Positions 1 through 5,270 of a stretch of 7,181 nt of DNA are shown here, piece by piece. Source of the DNA: Pseudomonadota bacterium (GTDB taxonomy: Bacteria > Pseudomonadota > Alphaproteobacteria > Rhizobiales > Xanthobacteraceae). Both the position numbers and the translations under genes were made by a program. Each line of letters starts with the position of its first letter. The first letter of the stretch is position 1. The stretch is from NCBI GenBank assembly GCA_021779635.1, contig JAJYAH010000349.1, forward strand, positions 1-7,181, given 5' to 3'. A model generated the notes under the pieces. The model was not told the origin of the DNA and made no database searches. It saw only the letters and a program-made list of their open reading frames with translations.

Positions 1-437
1 GGCTGCAGTCATTAAGGATGCGCGAATATGTCTGCATCGGAAGCCCCGATGACGTGTCCGGTTTCCGCGAACGCTGGATGGTGCGTGCCCAGGCGATTGC
101 GCGCGATCTCGGCCTGACTTTCAAGGTCGATTACGCCAGCGATCCGTTCTTTGGCCGCGTCGGCCAGATGAAGGCGGTCAGCCAGAAGCAGCAATCCCTG
201 AAATTCGAACTGCTGATCCCGCTGCGCTCCGAAGAACAGCCGACTGCCTGCATGAGCTTCAACTATCACCGCGACCATTTCGGTCTCACCTGGGACATCA
301 GGGATGTCACGGGCGAACCGGCACATACCGGCTGCGTGGCGTTCGGAATGGATCGCCTGGCGGTCGCCATGTTTCATACCCACGGCATCGATCTGGCGAA
401 ATGGCCTGCCGGCGTGCGCGAGATGCTCGGCCTGTAA
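1..437 (+). CDS. Amino acid:[carrier protein] ligase, 3' part (5' end outside window)
   Basis: This is the C-terminal part (144 codons visible) of a stand-alone class II synthetase-like enzyme. Members of this family, known from Bradyrhizobium, resemble the catalytic core of the atypical methanogen-type seryl-tRNA synthetase. They activate a small amino acid with ATP and load it on the phosphopantetheine arm of a small carrier protein rather than on tRNA. What I see: the frame is open from base 3 through the ATG at 18, so that ATG is internal. The segment containing SFNYHRDHFG is followed by TGCVAFGMDRLAVA. The latter matches class II motif 3, with its conserved Arg, and its Cys is the expected third zinc ligand. 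The TAA stop at 435-437 lies inside a long inverted repeat. The upstream part, including motifs 1 and 2, cannot be checked here. The partner carrier protein is not in the window. The family assignment rests on recognising the C-terminal motifs. Confidence 0.85.
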   Translation, partial: LQSLRMREYVCIGSPDDVSGFRERWMVRAQAIARDLGLTFKVDYASDPFFGRVGQMKAVSQKQQSLKFELLIPLRSEEQPTACMSFNYHRDHFGLTWDIRDVTGEPAHTGCVAFGMDRLAVAMFHTHGIDLAKWPAGVREMLGL

Positions 438-485
438 CAACAGGCCGGCCTGCAGCGACAGGCCGGCCTGTTGTTACAGGCCGGG
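426..485. terminator. Long inverted repeat between convergent genes, probable bidirectional terminator
   Basis: Bases 428-452 and 459-483 are perfect reverse complements: 25 bp with the 6-nt loop CAGCGA. A T-G wobble and one more C-G pair extend the stem to 426/485. The 5' arm includes the last two sense codons and the TAA stop of the ligase gene. Each arm also contains the 12-bp palindrome CAGGCCGGCCTG (441-452 and 459-470), so smaller hairpins can form within the big one. No T-rich tract follows on either strand, so this is not a classical intrinsic terminator. Its position between convergent genes and its symmetry suggest it ends or separates transcripts from both sides. Confidence 0.6.
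441..484. repeat. 18-bp-period repeat of a GC palindrome
   Basis: The 12-bp palindrome CAGGCCGGCCTG followed by six variable bases occurs at 441-458 (spacer CAGCGA) and 459-476 (spacer TTGTTA). A partial third copy, CAGGCCGG, lies at 477-484. A partial copy (CGGCCTG then TAACAA) lies upstream at 428-440, inside the ligase 3' end. The unit therefore repeats every 18 bp as well as forming a dyad, which suggests stepwise duplication of a small palindromic element. Confidence 0.75.
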
Positions 486-487
486 AT

Positions 488-503
488 CACGCCCTCAGGC
501 GTG
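488..503 (-). terminator. Small hairpin over the aminotransferase stop codon
   Basis: CACGCC (488-493) and GGCGTG (498-503) form a 6-bp stem with a 4-nt loop. The minus-strand stop TGA (497-495) lies within this loop. No T-tract follows. It could help stall or protect the 3' end of the minus-strand transcript, which then runs into the larger 426-485 hairpin. It could also be chance in GC-rich sequence. Confidence 0.35.
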
Positions 504-1376
504 GGCAAAGGCCCAGTACAGCTTTCGGGCCCGGCTGTAGAACGGGCCCGGCTGCAAAGAGCGGCCGTCGATCCGGATGATCGGCGCGACCTTGGCAAAG
601 TTTCCGCTTGAGAAGATCTCGTCGGCGCCGAGAAAGTCAGCGTAGCTCAGGGTGGTCTCGACGACGGTGACGCCATCGCCGCGCAACAGATCGATCACCC
701 GCTGCCGCGTGATGCCGTTGAGGAACGTCCCGTTCGGCGCCGGCGTATAGACCACGCCGTCCTTCGCCATGAACACGTTTGAATTTCCGAACTCGGCGAC
801 ATTGCCGAGCAGGTCGAGCAGCAGGCAATTGTTGAAGCCCCGCGCCTGCGCTTCCATCAAGGCACGCGAATTGTTTGGGTAGAGGCATGCCGCCTTGGCA
901 TCGACAGGCGCGCATTCCATGCTTGGCCGGCGAAACGGCGACAGCGTGATGGCGCTACCCGCCGGCGGCGGCATCGGCGCCACATAGATGCAGAGACACC
1001 AATTGGTGGTTTCGGGGTCGAATAGCACGCCGCCGCCGCTGCCGGTTTGCGGCCAATACATCGGCCGAATATAGAGCTCGGCGTTGGCATCGAAGCGGGC
1101 TATTCCCTCGCGAGCAAGGCCCAGCCATGTTTCGGTATCGACGACGGGTTTCAGCTTGAAGTTAATGGCGGATTGATTGACCCGGGCGCAGTGCCGGTCG
1201 AGATCCGGCGCGACACCCTCGAAGGCCCGCGCACCGTCGAAAACAACCGAGCCCAGCCAGGCCGCATGCGTGCGGGGGCCCATGATCGGCACGTTGCCTT
1301 CATGCCAGTTACCCTCAAAGAAGGTCCATGTCTGCGAGAAGTTAACTGCTGCTGTCGTCCGGGCCATCATCGCCAT
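495..1376 (-). CDS. Branched-chain-type amino acid aminotransferase (PLP fold-type IV)
   Basis: This is a 293-residue cytosolic PLP enzyme of the IlvE/class IV family, which moves amino groups between branched-chain amino acids and 2-oxoglutarate. Visible features are: FDGARAFEG (47-54), typical of the branched-chain type; the Schiff-base lysine K161 in VDAKAACLYPNNSRALMEA; VAEFGNSNVF (193-202), with E195 in the place of the Glu that contacts the PLP ring nitrogen; GITRQRVIDL (221-230); and SSGNFAKVAPI (256-266), the phosphate-binding loop region. Length is normal for the family. The start is uncertain because ATG codons at residues 1, 3 and 4 are close together and none has a strong Shine-Dalgarno sequence. 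It is divergent from the esterase, with 147 nt between the starts, and convergent with the carrier-protein ligase. Members with this fold can also use D-amino acids or aminodeoxychorismate, but the motifs favour branched-chain substrates. Bradyrhizobia may hold several paralogs, so no symbol is given. Confidence 0.88.
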   Translation of the reverse strand: MAMMARTTAAVNFSQTWTFFEGNWHEGNVPIMGPRTHAAWLGSVVFDGARAFEGVAPDLDRHCARVNQSAINFKLKPVVDTETWLGLAREGIARFDANAELYIRPMYWPQTGSGGGVLFDPETTNWCLCIYVAPMPPPAGSAITLSPFRRPSMECAPVDAKAACLYPNNSRALMEAQARGFNNCLLLDLLGNVAEFGNSNVFMAKDGVVYTPAPNGTFLNGITRQRVIDLLRGDGVTVVETTLSYADFLGADEIFSSGNFAKVAPIIRIDGRSLQPGPFYSRARKLYWAFAHA

Positions 1377-1401
1377 CCAAGCCGCGGCCCCGCGGTACCG
1401 C

Positions 1402-1416
1402 CCACAATGACACCAC
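1402..1416 (+). repeat. 15-bp direct repeat, copy 1
   Basis: CCACAATGACACCAC matches exactly the copy at 1488-1502, a spacing of 86 bp. This copy ends 25 nt from the annotated start codon of the aminotransferase. Its CACCACTAT end is mirrored as ATAGTGGTG at 1462-1470. It is probably a protein-binding box. Confidence 0.7.
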
Positions 1417-1433
1417 TATTGACCCGAATTTCT

Positions 1434-1445
1434 AAGGAATTCCTT
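1434..1445. promoter_or_regulatory. 12-bp palindrome AAGGAATTCCTT
   Basis: A perfect palindrome near the middle of the divergent region, with AT-rich flanks. It is a candidate site for a symmetric dimeric regulator. The regulator family cannot be named from this sequence alone. Confidence 0.4.
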
Positions 1446-1461
1446 TCGAGACCTCGCTGCG

Positions 1462-1477
1462 ATAGTGGTGAATTCAC
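1462..1477. promoter_or_regulatory. Inverted half-site and 10-bp palindrome
   Basis: ATAGTGGTG (1462-1470) is the reverse complement of 1411-1419 within box 1. It overlaps the perfect palindrome GTGAATTCAC (1468-1477). With the boxes at 1402 and 1488, the CACCAC core occurs three times in 92 bp, twice forward and once reversed. Confidence 0.45.
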
Positions 1478-1487
1478 GATAGATAGA

Positions 1488-1502
1488 CCACAATGACACC
1501 AC
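1488..1502 (+). repeat. 15-bp direct repeat, copy 2
   Basis: Identical to 1402-1416. It ends 21 nt before the esterase ATG, just upstream of its Shine-Dalgarno sequence. It therefore probably lies in the esterase 5' untranslated region or overlaps the promoter start, where a bound repressor would block expression. Confidence 0.7.
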
Positions 1503-1523
1503 GCCTTCTCCATCGGAGCCGAT

Positions 1524-2459
1524 ATGCCGCTCGATCCCCTGGCAAAACGTCTTCTCACCATGATGGCGGCGGCCGCGCCGAGCGACCGGTCGCGGCCGAC
1601 CGCCCATGACCGCCGCCAGGCACTTGCCAAGCTCATGCAGTTCGCACGTGCCGACGTGTCGCCGTTGGCCGGGGTCGACGGATCGTTACCGGGCCTGGCC
1701 GGAGAGATTCCTTACCGCCTGTATGCGCCTTCAGGCGCCCCCGTTTCGCCCTTGCCGGGCTTCGTCTTCTTCCACGGCGGCGGCATGGTCGCCGGCAGTA
1801 TCGAAACCCATGACCGCATCTGCGCTGCGCTCGCACAAATGACCGGATGTCGCCTTGTGTCGGTGGACTACCGCCTCGCGCCCGAACACAAATTTCCTGC
1901 CGCCGTCGAAGACGCGATTGCGGCCACCAGATGGGTATCGGAGCATGCCGCATCGCTCGGCATCGATGCGACAAAGCTCGTGGTGGGCGGCGATTCTGCA
2001 GGCGCCACGCTCGCCGCGGTGGTTTGCCAGGAAGCGTCGCGAAACGCCGGGCCCCCGATCCTCCTGCAATGCCTGATATGTCCTGTCCTCGATTTCGACG
2101 AAATATCGCCGTCGCGTCATGCCTTCGCCGAAAACCATCTCGTCGACAGGGCCATCCTCGATGCCGACCTTGCTGATTATCTGCCTGACGGCGCGGACCT
2201 ATCCGATCCCAGAATTTCGCCGCTCCGAGCGACGCAATTAGCCGGGCTTCCAGCCGCGATTATTCATACGGCCGAGTTCGACCCGATGCGCGACGAAGGC
2301 AACGCCTATGCAAGAAAACTGTTGGCGGCTGGCATCACGGTCGAGCACACCTGTCACGACGGCATGATCCACAATTTCCACGCCATGGGCGCGATTCTTC
2401 CCCAGGCCCGACTGGTCCTTCTCGAGATCGGGGCACAGATCAGGCGCGCAGTCGGTTGA
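1524..2459 (+). CDS. Alpha/beta-hydrolase, HSL-family esterase/lipase
   Basis: This 311-residue carboxylesterase belongs to the hormone-sensitive-lipase group (alpha/beta-hydrolase fold 3). The family hydrolyses short to medium acyl esters; the natural substrate here is unknown. The full catalytic set is visible: oxyanion-hole motif HGGG (84-87), nucleophile S158 in GDSAG (156-160), D253 in FDPMRDEG and H283 in DGMIHNF. DYRLAPEHKFPAA (115-127) is also typical of this group. There is no signal peptide or membrane segment, so it should be cytosolic. The start is supported by GGAG at 1515-1518, five bases before ATG. The N-terminal ~60 residues would form the usual cap region. The gene diverges from the aminotransferase and is followed by a terminator-like hairpin at 2478-2530, so it is probably transcribed alone. 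Confidence 0.93.
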   Translation: MPLDPLAKRLLTMMAAAAPSDRSRPTAHDRRQALAKLMQFARADVSPLAGVDGSLPGLAGEIPYRLYAPSGAPVSPLPGFVFFHGGGMVAGSIETHDRICAALAQMTGCRLVSVDYRLAPEHKFPAAVEDAIAATRWVSEHAASLGIDATKLVVGGDSAGATLAAVVCQEASRNAGPPILLQCLICPVLDFDEISPSRHAFAENHLVDRAILDADLADYLPDGADLSDPRISPLRATQLAGLPAAIIHTAEFDPMRDEGNAYARKLLAAGITVEHTCHDGMIHNFHAMGAILPQARLVLLEIGAQIRRAVG

Positions 2460-2477
2460 CCGCCTCGCCAAGTGAAA

Positions 2478-2530
2478 GCCGGACCGCGGTCAATGATTTG
2501 GTGACCGTAATGGCCGGCGTTTTCTCTTCT
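2478..2530 (+). terminator. Probable Rho-independent terminator of the esterase gene
   Basis: GCCGG (2478-2482) pairs with CCGGC (2514-2518). Inside it, CC (2484-2485) can pair with GG (2512-2513), and CGGTCA (2487-2492) pairs with TGACCG (2502-2507) around a 9-nt loop. The T-rich run GTTTTCTCTTCT follows directly at 2519-2530. The stem begins 18 nt after the esterase stop codon. A GC-rich stem followed by a pyrimidine/T-rich tail in the right place supports an intrinsic terminator, although the stem is interrupted. Confidence 0.5.
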
Positions 2531-2552
2531 CCGCATGCGCGAAGCATTGCCG

Positions 2553-2582
2553 ACCAATTGATTCAAATTTTAATCAATTGGT
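2553..2582. promoter_or_regulatory. AT-rich 30-bp near-perfect palindrome upstream of metY
   Basis: ACCAATTGATT (2553-2563) is the exact reverse complement of AATCAATTGGT (2572-2582). The middle also contains the palindrome AAATTT (2565-2570). Of the 15 symmetric base pairs, only C2564/T2571 is not complementary. It stands out in GC-rich sequence 128 nt before the metY start. A weak promoter-like pair (TTGCCG at 2547-2552, TTAATC at 2570-2575, 17-nt spacer) would place the palindrome over the spacer and -10 element, as expected for a repressor operator. The regulator is unknown. Confidence 0.5.
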
Positions 2583-2583
2583 G

Positions 2584-2687
2584 GCGGTTCATTAGGGTTA
2601 TTTCCTCAATCTTTGCGCGAATTATTGATGCCCTAACGGCACCGCTCTAAAAAAGCGGCGGCGAATAAAACGCATCCTGAAAATGCG
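2584..2687 (+). promoter_or_regulatory. Hairpin-rich 5' leader of the metY operon
   Basis: Several stems can form in series. GCGGT (2584-2588) pairs with ACCGC (2641-2645) and encloses TTAGGG (2592-2597) with CCCTAA (2631-2636), which encloses TCAAT (2606-2610) with ATTGA (2624-2628). A competing stem is CCGCT (2642-2646) with AGCGG (2654-2658) around the loop CTAAAAA. Then CGCAT (2671-2675) pairs with ATGCG (2683-2687). Bases 2642-2645 are shared by two exclusive structures, as in attenuators or riboswitches. I do not see the conserved core of the SAM-II riboswitch. Whether this leader is a regulatory RNA is an inference. Confidence 0.35.
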
Positions 2688-2710
2688 CGGCGCAACCGTA
2701 GAGGTGAACA

Positions 2711-4015
2711 ATGCGCAACGAAACGATTGCAATTCACGCCGGCTACGACCCCGATCCAGCAACCAAAGCGGTCGCGGTTCCGATCTACCAGACGGTAGCC
2801 TACGCCTTCGACAGCGCCGATCATGGCGCTGCCCTGTTCAATCTCGAAGCCGAGGGTTACCGCTACAGCCGGATTGCAAATCCGACGACCGCCGTTCTTG
2901 AAAAACGCGTCACCGAACTCGAAGGCGGCGTCGGCGCGCTTGCGGTTGCAACCGGACAGGCGGCGCTGCATTTCGCTCTGGTCAATCTGGCCGACAGCGG
3001 CGGAAACATCGTATCGGTGCCTCAACTCTACGGAACGACGCACACGCTGCTTGCTCACGTCCTGCCGCGTCAGGGCATCAAGACGCGCTTTGCCGACAGC
3101 GACAAGGCGGACGCCATCGAGAAGCTGATCGACGACGATACCAAGGCCATTTTTTCGGAAACGATCGGCAATCCGGCCGGCAATGTATGTGATATCGAAG
3201 CCCTGGCGAAGGTCGCTCATCGCCATGGCATACCGCTCGTCGTCGACAACACGGTCGCGACCCCGATCCTGCTCAAGCCGTTCGATTACGGCGCGGATAT
3301 CGCGGTACATTCGCTGACGAAGTTTCTCGGCGGCCACGGCACCACCCTCGGCGGTGCGATCGTCGACAGCGGCCGATTTCCCTGGACGGAACACGCCCGC
3401 CGCTTTCCCACCTTCAACGAGCCGGACGCCTCCTACCACGGGCTGGTCTACACCAGGCAATTCGGCGCCAGCGCGTACATTCAGCGCGCGCGCAGCGTCT
3501 ATCAACGCACCATGGGATCCGTCCTGTCGCCGTTCAATGCCTTCCTGCTGCTGCAGGGCATCGAAACCGTGGCGTTGCGTGTCGAACGGCATGTCGAGAA
3601 TGCGGCTAAGGTCGCGGACTTCCTGCGCGCCGATTCTCGCGTCGCTTGGGTCAATTATGCCGGCTTTCCCGACAGTCCCTATTATGCGCTGGTCCAGAAA
3701 TACCTGAATGGCCACGCTTCATCGCTGTTTACATTCGGGATCAAAGGCGGCCTCGAAGCGGGCAAGACCTTCTACGACTCGCTGAAGCTGATCACGCGGC
3801 TCGTCAATATCGGTGACGCGAAATCCCTCGCCTGCCATCCCGCATCGACCACCCACCGGCAGATGTCTGCCGAACAGCAGCGCATCGCCGGCGTTCTGCC
3901 GGAAACAATCCGGCTTTCGATCGGTATCGAACACAGCTCCGACATTATCGAGGATATCGACCAGGCTCTCGCGCAGGCCTGCGCGCGACGTCAGCGGCTT
4001 GAGGCCGCGGAATAG
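2711..4015 (+). CDS. metY: O-acetylhomoserine aminocarboxypropyltransferase (O-acylhomoserine sulfhydrylase, MetY type)
   Basis: This 434-residue cytosolic PLP enzyme of the Cys/Met metabolism family condenses O-acylhomoserine with sulfide to give homocysteine, the direct sulfhydrylation route to methionine. Visible features are: YRYSRIANPT (50-59), contributing to PLP phosphate binding; D179 in VVDNT for the PLP ring nitrogen; the Schiff-base lysine K204 in HSLTKFLGGHG; GDAKSLACHPASTTHRQ (368-384); and RLSIGIE (401-407), which holds the substrate carboxylate Arg. The length and the long middle segment around 219-250 fit MetY, which favours O-acetylhomoserine. They do not fit the shorter MetZ or MetB types. 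AGAGG at 2700-2704 lies six bases before the ATG and fixes the start. The gene leads an operon with the MetA-like acyltransferase 16 nt downstream. Upstream lie a palindrome and structured leader, so control by methionine status is plausible but unproven. Confidence 0.93.
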   Translation: MRNETIAIHAGYDPDPATKAVAVPIYQTVAYAFDSADHGAALFNLEAEGYRYSRIANPTTAVLEKRVTELEGGVGALAVATGQAALHFALVNLADSGGNIVSVPQLYGTTHTLLAHVLPRQGIKTRFADSDKADAIEKLIDDDTKAIFSETIGNPAGNVCDIEALAKVAHRHGIPLVVDNTVATPILLKPFDYGADIAVHSLTKFLGGHGTTLGGAIVDSGRFPWTEHARRFPTFNEPDASYHGLVYTRQFGASAYIQRARSVYQRTMGSVLSPFNAFLLLQGIETVALRVERHVENAAKVADFLRADSRVAWVNYAGFPDSPYYALVQKYLNGHASSLFTFGIKGGLEAGKTFYDSLKLITRLVNIGDAKSLACHPASTTHRQMSAEQQRIAGVLPETIRLSIGIEHSSDIIEDIDQALAQACARRQRLEAAE

Positions 4016-4031
4016 ACCGGCCGGGCCTGGG

Positions 4032-5051
4032 ATGAGCATCGTCTTCGAGAAACATCCGCTGACCATCAGCCCCGCTTTGGCGCCTGGGCAGCCGCGCGAA
4101 GCCGATGAATTCGATCGCGCTCAAAACGCGGCCGACGCAGTCCTGACCATCGGCCTCATCAACAACATGCCGGACTCGGCACTGCAGGCAACGGAGCGCC
4201 AGTTCATCCGTCTTCTGGAAGCGGCCGCGGGCAACAATCGCATCCTTTTGCACTGCTTCTCGCTGCCATCGGTCAAACGATCGCAGCCGGCGAAATCCCG
4301 GGTCGACAGACAATACGCGGATATCGCCGATCTCGATCACTTGAAGATCGACGGGCTGATCGTAACCGGCGCCGAGCCGAACGCAGCAACCCTTCCCGAG
4401 GAGCCGTTCTGGCGGGACCTCGCCGGGATCATCGACTGGGCGGAAGCGAATACACGTTCGACGATATGGTCGTGCCTGGCCGCCCATGCTGCGGTACTGC
4501 ATCTCGACGGCATCGAGCGACAACGGCTCAACGCAAAATGCTCGGGGGTCTTTGACTGCGCCAAGATCGATGACCATTGGCTGACGGAGAATGTCCCGTC
4601 GCCGCTCAAGGTGTCGCATTCGCGATTCAACGCGCTGCGCAAGAGCGACCTCACCTCCCGGGGTTATCAGGTGCTGACCGAATCGCCGGAAGCCGGCGTC
4701 GATATCTTCGCGAAGCAGTTGCGCAGCCGTTTCATCTTCTTTCAGGGGCATCCGGAATACGATACCCTGTCGCTGCAGCGGGAATATCTGCGCGATATCA
4801 CCCGCTTCATCGCAGGCGAACGGGATACCTATCCGGCCGTCCCTTCCGGATATTTCGACGTCGAGACCGAGGGCAGGCTTGTCCACTTCCAAAAGCGGGC
4901 AAGCGCCGAGCGCAAGCTGCCGCTGAGCGCAGAACTTCCGGGCCTCAAACTTCGGCGCGATGTCGCCGCCGAGGCCACGCCAACCGAAATCTTCCGGAAC
5001 TGGCTCGGATATCTTTCCGGTCGCACCGCAACGACGTTGCAGCCTGACTGA
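4032..5051 (+). CDS. metA: MetA-family homoserine O-acyltransferase, divergent
   Basis: This 339-residue cytosolic enzyme belongs to the MetA (homoserine trans-succinylase) family, which acylates homoserine through a cysteine acyl-enzyme. Visible are VTGA (111-114), nucleophile C148 in WSCLAAHAAVLHLDGI, H240 and E242 in FFQGHPEYD, and R254 in EYLRDI. These align with C142, H235 and E237 of E. coli MetA. Two positions are unusual. The segment matching E. coli MPKKIETENQF reads MPDSALQATERQF (46-58), so the lysines after MP are missing. N117 stands where E. coli has G111, a residue linked to succinyl- versus acetyl-CoA choice. The protein is about 30 residues longer than E. coli MetA. The ATG at 4032 is chosen because it lies just after metY and homology begins soon after it. 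Its ribosome site is weak, so coupling to metY translation is likely. The family is secure, but the acyl donor is not. Confidence 0.85.
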   Translation: MSIVFEKHPLTISPALAPGQPREADEFDRAQNAADAVLTIGLINNMPDSALQATERQFIRLLEAAAGNNRILLHCFSLPSVKRSQPAKSRVDRQYADIADLDHLKIDGLIVTGAEPNAATLPEEPFWRDLAGIIDWAEANTRSTIWSCLAAHAAVLHLDGIERQRLNAKCSGVFDCAKIDDHWLTENVPSPLKVSHSRFNALRKSDLTSRGYQVLTESPEAGVDIFAKQLRSRFIFFQGHPEYDTLSLQREYLRDITRFIAGERDTYPAVPSGYFDVETEGRLVHFQKRASAERKLPLSAELPGLKLRRDVAAEATPTEIFRNWLGYLSGRTATTLQPD

Positions 5052-5065
5052 CCGCGCCACGCGGT
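5051..5065 (+). terminator. Hairpin directly after the metYA operon
   Basis: ACCGCG (5051-5056) and CGCGGT (5060-5065) form a 6-bp stem with a 3-nt loop, starting on the last base of the metA-like stop codon. No T-tract follows, so it is at best a weak terminator or a 3'-end stabiliser. Confidence 0.35.
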
Positions 5066-5270
5066 AATCGACGCCTCGCGTCCCCATTCATCTCAGACAT
5101 TCGCTCGACGCCGATTTAGGAAGCGAGGGTGGGTGATTTGCCGAATCAGGATAGACTTGTCATGCTCTATTTCCTGTTTTGAGGCATTCTCTTCGCGAGC
5201 CGGCACCCACTCCGCATCAAGTGCGGGGCAGGCTTGCTGTAAAATGCTCCAATCGGACCACCGAATTCGC
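5066..5270. other. Non-coding gap before recQ
   Basis: About 205 nt with no convincing gene. The recQ frame stays open through most of it from a GTG at 5133, but the encoded residues are rich in Cys and Ser and lack the character of the RecQ N-terminus, so I treat it as untranslated. TTGTCA at 5157-5162 resembles a -35 element, but I found no matching -10. A 7-bp hairpin (one G-T pair) lies at 5210-5228. The recQ promoter should be somewhere here. Confidence 0.5.
5210..5228. repeat. Small hairpin, possibly a decayed REP-like element
   Basis: CTCCGCA (5210-5216) pairs with TGCGGGG (5222-5228) around the loop TCAAG, with one G-T pair. The surrounding GC-rich text resembles short palindromic intergenic elements seen widely in bradyrhizobial genomes, but only one copy is in this window, so repetition cannot be shown here. 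Confidence 0.25.

Larger units (their letters stand above)
1377..1523. promoter_or_regulatory. Divergent promoter/operator region
   Basis: This gap must hold the promoters of both the minus-strand aminotransferase and the plus-strand esterase. It contains a 15-bp direct repeat (1402-1416, 1488-1502), an inverted half-site pair (1411-1419 with 1462-1470), and two EcoRI-core palindromes, AAGGAATTCCTT (1434-1445) and GTGAATTCAC (1468-1477). The centre is clearly more AT-rich than the flanking genes. I could not place convincing -35/-10 pairs. The dyads suggest a dimeric regulator, possibly controlling both genes. Confidence 0.55.

Noticed and set aside
435..484. CRISPR-like short array at the repeated palindrome
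   Set aside because: The units are 12 bp with 6-bp spacers, far too short, and only two full copies exist. It is a palindromic tandem repeat.
1419..1447. Sigma-70 promoter with TTGACC at 1419-1424
   Set aside because: The -35 match is good, but the expected -10 position about 17 nt further reads CCTTTC-like sequence, not a -10 element.
2456..2650. 64-codon plus-strand open frame starting at the esterase stop
   Set aside because: It overlaps the probable terminator and the palindrome, has no ribosome site and no recognisable protein character.
2583..2710. SAM-II riboswitch upstream of metY
   Set aside because: Expected from the gene context, but the conserved GGTGATTT and TTGCAGCC-like blocks and the GCTAAA element in the right order are not present. 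Only generic hairpins are seen. A covariance-model search would decide.
3813..4031. Upstream extension of the MetA-like frame to ATG 3813
   Set aside because: It would overlap metY by about 200 nt and adds residues with no family similarity. ATG 4032 sits right after metY and fits the MetA N-terminus.
3945..5087. Long minus-strand open frame (380 codons) opposite the MetA-like gene
   Set aside because: It is a mirror frame caused by GC-biased codon use. The plus strand encodes clear MetA motifs and the antisense product shows none. The same applies to the long antisense frames at 2633-3715 and 5292-6473.
5133..5270. N-terminal extension of RecQ from GTG 5133 or ATG 5244
   Set aside because: The added residues are Cys/Ser-rich and unlike RecQ N-termini. 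No good ribosome site supports either codon, though ATG 5244 cannot be fully excluded.
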